The translations under genes and the position numbers were made by a program. This document shows, in pieces, positions 45,542 to 54,366 of a stretch of 64,000 nt of DNA. The notes beneath the pieces are model-generated. The model worked only from the letters and a program-made list of their open reading frames with translations. It had not been told where the DNA came from and did not search any database. Position 1 is the stretch's first letter, and each line of letters starts with the position of its first letter. Origin of the DNA: Opitutaceae bacterium (GTDB lineage: Bacteria; Verrucomicrobiota; Verrucomicrobiia; Opitutales; Opitutaceae). The DNA lies in the NCBI GenBank assembly GCA_028284385.1, contig JANQRT010000052.1:124001-188000 (forward strand), read 5' to 3'.

Positions 45542-47936
45542 CCCACATCGCAGGTTCTCGCTTCCCGCTTTTTTCGCAGCTCTCATCACTGTCAGCTCCC
45601 TTTCCGGACAGGATCAACCCCAAGCCCCAGAGCCCATCATCATTCGGGAGCTGATTGTGAACTTCACTGGGCTTTCAAATGTAAACGAGGAAGTTGCTCG
45701 GGCGAACATGTCTTTACGAGAGGGTGAGGAATACGATCAGGTCACCGCGGACCGGGACATTCGGTCTTTAATGCGTACTGGACTGTTCGAGGATGTGGAT
45801 ATTCGTTTGCAGCCCATTACCGAGACCGAGATTGATGTCGTATTCGATATCCGGCCTAAGTTTCGTATCGCCGCGATTATTTTTGATGGAAATCAGAAAA
45901 TCAAAGACCGTCGGCTTGAAAGGGAACTGACTATTTTCGTCAACGAGGTGCTCAACGAGCGGAAGGTGAACGACAACGTTCTGCTGCTGAAAGAGTACTA
46001 TTTAAAGAAGGGTTATTCTCAAGTTCGCATCACCTATGAGATCGACCGCCAGCCAGGGACAGGATTCGGCAATGTGATTTTCCGCATCAGGGAAGGTGGC
46101 AAGTACAAGATTTCGAAGGTCAGGTTTACCGGCAACGACGACATGAAGTCTCGCAAGCTTCGGCGTCGCATTGACACGAAAAAATGGAGCTGGCTCTCGG
46201 TTTTCACCGGTTCCGGCAAGTTTGATTCGGATAAATTCGAAGACGATCTGGAGACCTTGCGGGATATTTATCGTGAAGACGGTTTTCTGGATATCGAGAT
46301 CGATCCCTCGCGTGTTAAGTTTTCCTATCCCTCGAAAAAGCGGATGGTTGTCGAAATCGATGTCGATGAAGGCAAGCAGTATCAAGTGGGCAAAATCAGT
46401 TTCGAGGGTAACGACCTTTATAAAGACGATATCCTGAGCTTCCTTCTCACTGTAAAGCCGGGTTCGAAATATCGCCCCGAAATGCTCGATGAGGATGTTA
46501 CGCGAATCGAGGATTTCTATGGACAATTTGGATACATGGAAACGCGGGTGCGACTGCAGCGCGTTCCGAATATCACCAGCGGGGACATCGATCTCGTCTA
46601 TCAGATTTACGAGAGCGAAAAGTTTCTCGTGGAATCGATCGATATCGAAGGCAATACCAAGACGAAGAGCACCGTCGTCATTCGCGAGCTCGCTTTAAGC
46701 CCGGGCTCGACATTCGACAGCGTCAGAATGGATGCGAGTCGTATGCGTCTAGAGAATACGCGCTATTTCGAAGATGTAAATGTGACGCCACAAACGACTC
46801 ATATTCCTGGGCGACGCGACTTGAAAATCACGTTTCGCGAGGGACGCACCGGCAATTTCTCCTTTGGAGCAGGCTTCAGTTCGCTAGAAGGCGGCGTCTT
46901 TTTTATAGAGCTTACGCAATCGAATTTCGATATCTGGAATTGGCGCGGAGCGTTTCAGGGCGATGGTCAGAAGTTCCGCTTGCGAGCCCAGTTAGGTTCT
47001 GAATCCAGCCAGCTTACGCTCGCTTTCGACGAGCCTTATTTATTTGAGAGACGGCTCGGTTTCGGGTTTCAGATCTTCCAGTCGGAAAGCGATTTCGTAA
47101 GCGATGACTTCGATTCCTTCAGCAATGGTTTCGAGGTGCATATCCGAAAGCGTCTAATCGAGCTTATCGAAGCCAGGCTCTCGTACAGCCTTGTTGAACA
47201 GGACTTCAAGAATTTCCGCGACATTACTGAACGGGACCGTTTGGCCAGCAGTATTGGAACGACTTCCGCCGGCGGACTTCTGCTTCTGAGAGACACTCGT
47301 GATAGAATATTGAATACATTCAAGGGGGCTCGGATCGAGTTGGACTTGAATTACGCTGGAGACGTCTTTGGTGGCGATTTCAACTTCTATCGAGTCGATA
47401 GTCGTAACGCCTTTTATCTGCCAATCTCCAGGTGGCACACCCAGACCATTGAATTTCTGCTAAGACTTGGCGTCGTTAAGGAAACAGCCGGCTCTAGTGA
47501 CGTTCCGTTCGAGCAACGCTTTTTCCTCGGCGGTCCAAATGATGTGCGCGGTTTCGAGTTTCGCGATGTTGGGCCTATTGAAGCGAATCCCCTTAACCCC
47601 GATCAATTCTTCCGTACGGGTGGCAAAACGAGAGGCATGTTTAGCGCGGAATACAGCATTGGTTTTACTGAAGGATTCCGCGGAGCGATTTTCTACGACG
47701 GCGGTTTCGTAAACAAAGCGGCTGGCGATTTCAGCCTCGATCGCGTCGATCTTTTTCACCCCGATGGTTCTTTCAGAGGCTACAATCACAGTGGCTGGAA
47801 CGATAACTATGGTGTAGGTATTCGAATTTCCGTTATGGGTACGCCACTGCGTCTTGACTACGCGATTCCCTTGACTACAGATGGTCGCAATGATGACGGG
47901 GGCGGCTTCGAATTCAATTTTGGAGGAAGATTCTAG
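45522..47936 (+). CDS. bamA: Outer membrane protein assembly factor BamA
   Basis: The 804-residue protein has a signal peptide, then five POTRA domains (about residues 38-430), for example NVNEEVARANMSLREGEEYD and KISKVRFTGNDDMKSRKLRR. A 16-strand barrel follows, with the lid-loop motif DVRGFEFRDVGP and a terminal Phe (FNFGGRF). It inserts beta-barrel proteins into the outer membrane. The only start that gives a signal peptide is the TTG at 45522, inside the end of dnaB (20-base overlap), with a weak ribosome-binding site. The Skp-like and LpxD genes follow in the common order. Confidence 0.95.
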   Translation: MKITLNSPHRRFSLPAFFAALITVSSLSGQDQPQAPEPIIIRELIVNFTGLSNVNEEVARANMSLREGEEYDQVTADRDIRSLMRTGLFEDVDIRLQPITETEIDVVFDIRPKFRIAAIIFDGNQKIKDRRLERELTIFVNEVLNERKVNDNVLLLKEYYLKKGYSQVRITYEIDRQPGTGFGNVIFRIREGGKYKISKVRFTGNDDMKSRKLRRRIDTKKWSWLSVFTGSGKFDSDKFEDDLETLRDIYREDGFLDIEIDPSRVKFSYPSKKRMVVEIDVDEGKQYQVGKISFEGNDLYKDDILSFLLTVKPGSKYRPEMLDEDVTRIEDFYGQFGYMETRVRLQRVPNITSGDIDLVYQIYESEKFLVESIDIEGNTKTKSTVVIRELALSPGSTFDSVRMDASRMRLENTRYFEDVNVTPQTTHIPGRRDLKITFREGRTGNFSFGAGFSSLEGGVFFIELTQSNFDIWNWRGAFQGDGQKFRLRAQLGSESSQLTLAFDEPYLFERRLGFGFQIFQSESDFVSDDFDSFSNGFEVHIRKRLIELIEARLSYSLVEQDFKNFRDITERDRLASSIGTTSAGGLLLLRDTRDRILNTFKGARIELDLNYAGDVFGGDFNFYRVDSRNAFYLPISRWHTQTIEFLLRLGVVKETAGSSDVPFEQRFFLGGPNDVRGFEFRDVGPIEANPLNPDQFFRTGGKTRGMFSAEYSIGFTEGFRGAIFYDGGFVNKAAGDFSLDRVDLFHPDGSFRGYNHSGWNDNYGVGIRISVMGTPLRLDYAIPLTTDGRNDDGGGFEFNFGGRF

Positions 47937-47965
47937 ATTACCCTGTTAACCTCAAATAGTATACT

Positions 47966-48562
47966 ATGAACCCGATGAAAATCGCAATTTCTGCTTTCGG
48001 CCTCCTCGCCGCAGCCAGTTTCTCTTCCCTCATGGCCCAGCAGCCAGTGGTACTTACGGTTGATGTCGCTCGCGCGGCCACGGAGTACTACAAGGTTCAA
48101 GAATTCGCCGAAGAGATGAAGACGACTCAGGAGCAAGGTCGTGAGAAAATAGGCCAGATGAACGAAGAAGGTCAGGCCTTGATGCAAGAGTATCAGGAAC
48201 TCGTCGAGCAAGCTGGTAGTGATATTCTAACTACCGAAGCTCGTGAAGAGGCGACTGAAGACGCGAAGGCCAAGGCGGCCGAGATTCAGCAGAAGCAGGC
48301 TGAAATCGAGAATTTCGTGAATAACATGCAACGCTCCATCGAGGCTCGTAATCGCACCCAGATGAGTCTATACACTAAGGACATAAAGGACGTCATCGAC
48401 GCCATTGCCGAGGAGCGTGGAGCTACTTTAGTATTCGACTTGTCAGGCGCCTCTCGTAATGGCATGCCGACTGTCATCTATTCGTCTTCCGCGTATGAAA
48501 TCACCGATCAGGTGGTTGAGCGGATCAATGCTACCAAAGGCCAGGAAGAAGCTGCTGAATAG
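47966..48562 (+). CDS. OmpH/Skp-family periplasmic chaperone
   Basis: This 198-residue protein has a signal peptide (about residues 1-24, ending LMAQQP). A Skp-like core follows: VVLTVDVARAATEYYKVQEF, a long coiled-coil pair of helices (about 45-140, MNEEGQALMQEYQELVEQAG) and the closing strands GATLVFDLSGAS and TVIYSSSAYEITDQVV. It should shield unfolded outer-membrane proteins on the way to BamA. A terminator follows 24 bases after its stop, closing the transcript. Confidence 0.92.
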   Translation: MNPMKIAISAFGLLAAASFSSLMAQQPVVLTVDVARAATEYYKVQEFAEEMKTTQEQGREKIGQMNEEGQALMQEYQELVEQAGSDILTTEAREEATEDAKAKAAEIQQKQAEIENFVNNMQRSIEARNRTQMSLYTKDIKDVIDAIAEERGATLVFDLSGASRNGMPTVIYSSSAYEITDQVVERINATKGQEEAAE

Positions 48563-48585
48563 CATTTTCCTCATCGATTTTCTCG

Positions 48586-48620
48586 AAAGCCCTAGCTGAT
48601 AAAGCGGGGCTTTTTATTTT
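48586..48620 (+). terminator. Intrinsic terminator after the Skp-like gene
   Basis: AAAGCCC (48586-48592) pairs with GGGCTTT (48607-48613) around a 14-base loop. The T-rich run TTTTTATTTT begins in the right arm. This should end the bamA/skp-like transcript ahead of lpxD. Confidence 0.75.
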
Positions 48621-48672
48621 TCTGTTGCCGATCTGGAAACGAACGAACACAAGCTCAGAGTCAGACGGGTAA

Positions 48673-49716
48673 ATGCAGTTGGATTATTCAATCGAGACGA
48701 TTCGAAAGCGCGCTGAACCTTTGTCTGAAAAGGGCGCCTATTCCGAGAGTTCGATTTCGGGCGTGGCAACGCTTCGCGAGGCCGAACCTGGAGACCTCTC
48801 GTTCCTGCATATAGATAAATATCGAGATCAGATGAAATCGACTAGGGCTTCAGTGGTTCTGGTTCCTGAAGATTTCGATCTCGAGCCTAAGGAAAATCAG
48901 CTTTTCCTTAGGACTTCAAAGCCTTCCATGGCGATGGCTCTTATTTGCGAGGACATTGCTCGCGAGCAATCGATTCCCGTTTCACCCGGTATCCATGCTT
49001 CCGCTATCATTGCCGATTCCGCAAAGATCAGCAAAGAGGCTTCAATCGGCCCCGGCTGCATTGTTGAGGATGGTGCAACTGTAGGAGCTGGTTCCGTAAT
49101 TGAGGCCGGCTGCTTTCTCGGAAATGGCGTTGGTGTAGGGGAGAATTGTCTGCTTAAGCCAAAAGTCGTTCTCCAGAAAAATACTTGTATTGGAAATCGT
49201 GTGACGATTCATTCTGGCGTTGTCTTGGGGACCGACGGTTACGGCTACGAGTTTATTGATGGTTGCCACCGGAAAATTCCTCAACTGGGGAATGTGGAAA
49301 TTGGCGATGATGTGGAAATTGGAGCGAACACCACCATCGATCGAGGGCGTTTAGGAGCTACCCGGATTGGCTCGGGCACTAAAATCGACAATCAAGTGCA
49401 AATCGGGCACAACGTGAGAATCGGCAAGCACTGCATCCTCTGCGCTCAAGTAGGTATAGCTGGAAGCGCCACTATCGAGGATTACGCTGTGCTCGGAGGA
49501 AGAGCGGGAGCTTCCAACCACCTGACAATCGGAAAAGGAGCTCAGCTCGCTGGCTGCTCGGTGGCTTTTTCCGATCTCGATCCCGGAGGAAAATATGGAG
49601 GGACGCCAGCCATAGCGTTAAATGCCTACCAGCGATTGACCGTGCTGACCCGAAAGCTGCCTGACCTGTTTTCTCGGCTTAACGCTTTGGAGAAGAGTGT
49701 CGGTCTTGAAAAGTGA
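48673..49716 (+). CDS. lpxD: UDP-3-O-acylglucosamine N-acyltransferase LpxD
   Basis: This 347-residue protein has the LpxD N-terminal uridine-binding domain (GVATLREAEPGDLSFLHIDK). The left-handed parallel beta-helix of hexapeptide repeats spans about residues 100-310. Its conserved segments include LGTDGYGYEFIDGCHRKIPQ, IGANTTIDRGRLGATRIG and the catalytic-His motif KIDNQVQIGHNVRIG. It performs the third step of lipid A synthesis. The preceding terminator suggests a promoter of its own in 48621-48672. Confidence 0.95.
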   Translation: MQLDYSIETIRKRAEPLSEKGAYSESSISGVATLREAEPGDLSFLHIDKYRDQMKSTRASVVLVPEDFDLEPKENQLFLRTSKPSMAMALICEDIAREQSIPVSPGIHASAIIADSAKISKEASIGPGCIVEDGATVGAGSVIEAGCFLGNGVGVGENCLLKPKVVLQKNTCIGNRVTIHSGVVLGTDGYGYEFIDGCHRKIPQLGNVEIGDDVEIGANTTIDRGRLGATRIGSGTKIDNQVQIGHNVRIGKHCILCAQVGIAGSATIEDYAVLGGRAGASNHLTIGKGAQLAGCSVAFSDLDPGGKYGGTPAIALNAYQRLTVLTRKLPDLFSRLNALEKSVGLEK

Positions 49717-49776
49717 AACTCGATTGTATGGAACTTTTCGCGACAGTGGTTAAATTTTGTTCCATGTCTTTCTCCA

Positions 49777-49802
49777 CTGGAAAAACCTTCCAGCCGATTT
49801 TT
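49777..49802 (+). terminator. Probable weak intrinsic terminator after lpxD
   Basis: CTGGAA and TTCCAG pair perfectly around a five-base loop (49777-49793). After CCGA the sequence runs TTTTT. The stem is short (six pairs), so efficiency may be modest. It lies 60 bases past the lpxD stop and ahead of the protease gene. Confidence 0.45.
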
Positions 49803-49870
49803 CTTGAGTCTCCCTATAAGCAATCAACTTTGGAAACTTTGCGTTAACGCTTGTGTCTTACCTACTTCAG

Positions 49871-51307
49871 ATGACAACAAAATACATTAGATTAACTTTT
49901 GCCGCTTTCTCGTTGGGGATCCTTTCGTCTTGGGCTTTGTCAGCAAAGGATCATGAAGGGCCTATTGTTGGAGAGCTAGTCGAGTTCGATGAAAGCCCCT
50001 TGGACCGTTCGTTGAATGGCGGTGTCGTTAGCTACGCTGATTCCCTTAATCGCATCACGCCCGCCGTTGTCAGCGTGTCTTCGAAGAAAGTCGTGGATCT
50101 GAGTCGCTATTCCCAGGATCCCCTTTGGCGGTTCTTTGGAGGCGGCGGAGCCCCTCGAAATCGAGAACTCGAAGGACTAGGATCTGGAGTGATAGTATCC
50201 AAGAATGGATACGTACTCACCAACAACCATGTAGTGGATGGAGCGGATAAGGTTTCCATCACCTTGAATACGGGATCCGTCTATGAAGCCGAAGTTGTCG
50301 GGACGGATCCTCAGACGGATATCGCCGTGCTGAAGGTTGATGCGGATGATCTTCCCTATGCTACCATAACCGATAGCGATTCGATCGAGATTGGAGATGT
50401 CGTGTTCGCTATCGGCAATCCTTTGGGAGTGGGCCAGTCCGCTACGATGGGTATCGTGTCTGCGAAAGGCCGAAACAATCTAAACCAGATCGATGTGGGC
50501 TATCAGGATTTCATTCAGACTGACGCCTCGATTAACCAAGGAAACTCTGGCGGAGCCCTAGTGGATGCTTACGGCCGTCTCATTGGAATCAATACGATGA
50601 TCATTACGGATGGCCGAAGCTCTGGAAACATTGGAATCGGATTTTCCGTTCCTTCGAATCTGGCTTATTTCGTGATGACTAACCTTGTCGAGAAGGGCAA
50701 AGTCACCCGAGGCTTTCTCGGCGTTGGTATCCAGCCTGTGGATAACGACCTTGCCGAATATTTCGGTTTAGATCGACCTTATGGAGCTGCCGTGGTAACC
50801 GTCAGTCCCGATTCTCCTGCCGATCTAGCAGGAATACAGCAGGAAGACGTTATTATTGGAGTGGACGACGAAGTGATCGAGTCCTATCGGGATCTAAGCC
50901 TGAAGATCGCGGGCAAGAAGCCAGGGGCGAAGGTCAAATTGGATATTATGCGGGATTCAAGACCCAAGACACTCTATGCTACCTTGGTAGAGAAGGATGG
51001 AGATGAAATAGTAGTTGGATCGCGTAGTCGGGGCGAGTTTTTGGAGGGCGTGAAAGCCGAATCCCTAACAGCGGAGCTTCGTAGTCAAAACGACCTAGAC
51101 AATGAGATGGAAGGGATTATCATCACGGAAGTGTCCCCAGATAGTCCTTACGCGGGTCGTATTCCTCAAGGAATGGTGATTGAAAAAGTGAACGGCGAAA
51201 GAATCTCTTCCGTATCCGAAGCTAAAGACAACTTAAAGGAGGGCAGAAACGTCTTCTTCGTCTACAATCGAGGCATCTATCGAATTCTGGCGATAATTGT
51301 CGAATAG
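49871..51307 (+). CDS. DegP/HtrA-family periplasmic serine protease
   Basis: The 478-residue protein has a signal peptide (about residues 1-25), a trypsin-like domain and two PDZ domains (about 280-370 and 385-475). The catalytic triad is His120 (VLTNNHVVDGA), Asp150 (DPQTDIAVLKV) and Ser226 (QGNSGGALVD). An FxxFFGGGG-like loop occurs near residue 90. It should degrade or chaperone misfolded envelope proteins and fits beside bamA, the Skp-like gene and lpxD. I chose the ATG at 49871; a GTG six codons earlier is possible. Confidence 0.94.
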   Translation: MTTKYIRLTFAAFSLGILSSWALSAKDHEGPIVGELVEFDESPLDRSLNGGVVSYADSLNRITPAVVSVSSKKVVDLSRYSQDPLWRFFGGGGAPRNRELEGLGSGVIVSKNGYVLTNNHVVDGADKVSITLNTGSVYEAEVVGTDPQTDIAVLKVDADDLPYATITDSDSIEIGDVVFAIGNPLGVGQSATMGIVSAKGRNNLNQIDVGYQDFIQTDASINQGNSGGALVDAYGRLIGINTMIITDGRSSGNIGIGFSVPSNLAYFVMTNLVEKGKVTRGFLGVGIQPVDNDLAEYFGLDRPYGAAVVTVSPDSPADLAGIQQEDVIIGVDDEVIESYRDLSLKIAGKKPGAKVKLDIMRDSRPKTLYATLVEKDGDEIVVGSRSRGEFLEGVKAESLTAELRSQNDLDNEMEGIIITEVSPDSPYAGRIPQGMVIEKVNGERISSVSEAKDNLKEGRNVFFVYNRGIYRILAIIVE

Positions 51308-51344
51308 CGATTCGAAGCGTCGTTAAATAGCTAAACTGATTTCG

Positions 51345-51373
51345 ATCCTTGGGAATGGTGGATTCCCAAGGAT
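51345..51373. terminator. Strong 12-bp hairpin, bidirectional terminator
   Basis: ATCCTTGGGAAT (51345-51356) and ATTCCCAAGGAT (51362-51373) are perfect complements around a GGTGG loop. TCTTTGCTTTATTA follows on the plus strand. It lies between the converging protease and DUF5069 genes, so it may stop transcription from both sides. Confidence 0.75.
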
Positions 51374-51384
51374 TCTTTGCTTTA

Positions 51385-51930
51385 TTATGCCACGCCCTCA
51401 GTGGCTGCAGCCGGGCTTCTTTGTTGCACAAAGTCGATAATGCCCTGGTCGTCATCCATGTTGGCCCACACTACGCGAAGGAATTCTGCGGGATGGATAT
51501 CATGCGTTTTCAGGAACTTCCGGTCTCCACCACAGCAATACATGATCTCTTCGGGGAGTTCTCCCTTTATTTTAGCTCTAGCCTTGGGTAGAATGCGTGG
51601 CAGCCACTCGATTCCTTGTATCGAATCCGATTTGGCTGGAAGTTCCTCAACCGTAATGCGATGCGACGATGCTTGACTCTTCTGAATGTGAAGGAAGTAG
51701 TCCCGACGAACTTGTTCTATGGATTGAGCAATCTCATAGGATGGCTGTTCGCCTTGGATCATATCTTCAGCGTAGTCATAGAAATCCTGGATCCTCCATC
51801 CGTTCGCTTTCAGAAATGCCTGATCCTCTTCGCTAAAGTAGCTGGCTTTGTCGTGATTGCCTTCTCCGTATAAACTTACTGCTCGATTGTATAAACGCTT
51901 AAACTCGTCTTGGTAGTTATAGTGTTCCAT
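51385..51930 (-). CDS. DUF5069-domain protein
   Basis: In this 181-residue protein the second half matches DUF5069: IEWLPRILPKARAKIKGELP, then EIMYCCGGDRKFLKTHDIHP and AEFLRVVWANMDDDQGIIDF. The first half is a helical domain (YNRAVSLYGEGNHDKASYFS) I do not recognise. The function of DUF5069 is unknown. I chose the ATG at 51930; a TTG at 51966 would add 12 residues. RNase R lies 81 bases upstream on the same strand. Confidence 0.8.
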   Translation of the reverse strand: MEHYNYQDEFKRLYNRAVSLYGEGNHDKASYFSEEDQAFLKANGWRIQDFYDYAEDMIQGEQPSYEIAQSIEQVRRDYFLHIQKSQASSHRITVEELPAKSDSIQGIEWLPRILPKARAKIKGELPEEIMYCCGGDRKFLKTHDIHPAEFLRVVWANMDDDQGIIDFVQQRSPAAATEGVA

Positions 51931-52011
51931 GCATTGACCACTAAAAGAGTCGCCTCTAGGAATCAAGCGTTGGCTGTGGCGAGTTGCAGTGATCTTCGCC
52001 TGGTTGCGTCC

Positions 52012-54300
52012 CTACTTTCGATTTTTGCCTAGCGGTAGCCTAAAATCCACCTGCCGTTTAAAGCGGTCCACGCGATGGACGAGCACGTTGATTTTCTGTC
52101 CAACTCGAAATTGCCGATGGTTTTTTCGTCCTACAATGGACGATCCGTCCGCTTCAACCCGGTAAAGATCGTCCGTAAGTGTCGAAATATGGATCATGCC
52201 AAACGCTCCGGACTCAGTTAGCTCCACAAACATGCCATGGTTCCTGACTTCCGTAATGACTGCCGTGAATTGCGTCTTAGCTTTCTTTTCTAGCTCTCGT
52301 TCGAAGAACTCCAATAGCTTTACTTTTACTGATTCGCGTTCCGCTTCGATGCTATTGACTTCCGTTCGGCTTAAATGCTCGGCTAGAGAAGCGATCCGCG
52401 AAGCGTAGTAGCGCGAACCGTCTCCATGTAAAGGTTCTCTGCCGGCAAACTTGACCAGATAGAATTCGAACACTCGATGAACAACGAGATCGGCGTATCG
52501 CCTTATCGGAGACGTGAAATGACAATAAAACCGTTTGTAGAGACCGTAGTGGCCATCTGCGGACGAGGTGTAGGCGGCTTTTTTGAGAGAGCGCAATACT
52601 TGGGTTTTAAGAAGATGGGCCTGCGGATGCGCTTCGAGCGCCTTTATTACTCTCATCATTTCTTTGCGTTCCAAAAGATTTTTCGCCTCGACGCCGAACG
52701 TGCCTAGGAATTCCTTCAGTTCTTCAAGGCGCTCCTCCTCCGGATCATCATGGGAACGGTAAATGCAGGGCAAGCCAGCTGTATTCAAAGCTTTGGCAAC
52801 CGCTTCATTGGCTGCCAGCATAAACTCTTCGATAAGTTGATGGCTCTCGTCATTGATGATTTTCTCCAAGCGATCGGCATATCCATTTTCGTCCACAAAG
52901 ATCTTGGTTTCCGGCATGTCCAGATCCAAGCTCCCTTTACGCATTCGATCGCTTCTTAGCTTAGCAGCAATGACCCATAGCTGTTTTAGATTTTCTCTCA
53001 ACTCATCCAGTTTAGCATCGCTAAGCTCGTTCAATGCCCTACCGGTAAAGCCAGTCTGATGGGCGGGTGGCAGCTTCAGTTCTCGAATTTCCTGAAGCTG
53101 TTCGCATCGCATTATTCCATAAGCCTGCTTATAGGTCAGCCGCTTATCGCTTTTGATAACCGAATTATAAAATTCGAAGTCCTTTGCTTTCCCTCCGCGT
53201 GTGAAAGTTATGAATACTGACTTGACGAGTCGGTCGACTCCTTCCTTCAAGCTGCAAATTCCGTTGGAAAGCTCGTGAGGAAGCATGGGAATGACGGTTC
53301 CCACCAGGTAAGTCGAATTTCCACGAGCTTGAGCCTCCTTGTCCATTTGAGTACCATGTTTTACATAGGTGCCTACATCCGCAATATGGATACCGACTTT
53401 AATGAGTTTGGAATCGAGGCGTTGCACCGATAGAGCGTCGTCAAAATCTTTCGCGTCGTCTGGATCGATTGTAATGGTAAAAACATCACGCAGATCGAGT
53501 CGTCCTTTAAGCTGTTCTTTGCTGATGTTCTGGTTGATCGCCTTCGCTTCGGAAACGACCGCCTGAGGAAATTTCAGATCAAGGTCATACTTATGAAGAA
53601 TGGCCATGAGCTCCGCTTGTGGCTCATGAGTTTTTCCGAGGTTTTCTATAATTTCACCTTCGGGATTTACGTGTTTCTGCTCCCATTCATGAAGTTTGAC
53701 TACGACTTTGCAGCCGATTTTCGGTTTTGGCTGGAGATCCGACTTCTTGGGATCCGGCACATAAATATCGTTGATGATTCGGGGGTCATCGGGAACCACG
53801 TAGTAGAAGAAACGGGTTTTCTGCAAATTGCCGACTATGGTTGTGCGGGCCCTCTCCTTGATGCGAATCACTCTTCCGAATGGTCCGTCCGGCTCTATTT
53901 TTTCTCCCGGACGTCGCCGTTTTCGTCTGCGCTCCCTCGGCTTGTGGAACTCGTCGTAGAGCCTCACCACCACTTCGTCGCCATGCATGGCCACGCTTGT
54001 GTCCTCCGCGTCGATTTTAATGGGCTGTTTCTCATTGCTGGCGCCGCCTGGGATTACCATAGCGCTACCCGTTTGCCTGAAGAGTATCTTTCCGGTTACG
54101 AGATCGGCGTCTCGTGTCATACAGAAGCGATCTCCCTTTATTCTTATGACATCTCCGCTGCTGAGGAGGAGTCGCAACTCGTAGTCCAATTTGCGACTAT
54201 CCTTCTTGCTCAGATCGAGATTGCTCAGAATCTCCTTTTTATCCATCGGAACGTATTGCTCTGACTGCATTAAGGAGATTAAACGCTCTCTGAGTTTCAT
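52012..54300 (-). CDS. rnr: Ribonuclease R
   Basis: This is a 762-residue 3'-5' exoribonuclease. It has an N-terminal helix-turn-helix-like region (about residues 1-60) and cold-shock domains with a basic stretch RERRRKRRRPGEKI. The RNB domain (about 255-590) has DVFTITIDPDDAKDFDDALS with its metal-binding Asp cluster, VGIHIADVGTYVKHGTQMDK and YCHFTSPIRRYADLVVHR. A C-terminal S1 domain (about 670-755, QFTAVITEVRNHGMFVELTE) completes the layout. It degrades structured RNA. The long basic C-terminal tail of E. coli RNase R is absent; only GKNRK follows the S1 domain. It is divergent from glgA (66-base gap). Confidence 0.95.
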   Translation of the reverse strand: MKLRERLISLMQSEQYVPMDKKEILSNLDLSKKDSRKLDYELRLLLSSGDVIRIKGDRFCMTRDADLVTGKILFRQTGSAMVIPGGASNEKQPIKIDAEDTSVAMHGDEVVVRLYDEFHKPRERRRKRRRPGEKIEPDGPFGRVIRIKERARTTIVGNLQKTRFFYYVVPDDPRIINDIYVPDPKKSDLQPKPKIGCKVVVKLHEWEQKHVNPEGEIIENLGKTHEPQAELMAILHKYDLDLKFPQAVVSEAKAINQNISKEQLKGRLDLRDVFTITIDPDDAKDFDDALSVQRLDSKLIKVGIHIADVGTYVKHGTQMDKEAQARGNSTYLVGTVIPMLPHELSNGICSLKEGVDRLVKSVFITFTRGGKAKDFEFYNSVIKSDKRLTYKQAYGIMRCEQLQEIRELKLPPAHQTGFTGRALNELSDAKLDELRENLKQLWVIAAKLRSDRMRKGSLDLDMPETKIFVDENGYADRLEKIINDESHQLIEEFMLAANEAVAKALNTAGLPCIYRSHDDPEEERLEELKEFLGTFGVEAKNLLERKEMMRVIKALEAHPQAHLLKTQVLRSLKKAAYTSSADGHYGLYKRFYCHFTSPIRRYADLVVHRVFEFYLVKFAGREPLHGDGSRYYASRIASLAEHLSRTEVNSIEAERESVKVKLLEFFERELEKKAKTQFTAVITEVRNHGMFVELTESGAFGMIHISTLTDDLYRVEADGSSIVGRKNHRQFRVGQKINVLVHRVDRFKRQVDFRLPLGKNRK

Positions 54301-54366
54301 TTAGGTGTAATGGCAGGTTTTTGATTGGATTCCGTTCTCCAATCTCTAGTGCTTGTTCACTCAGTT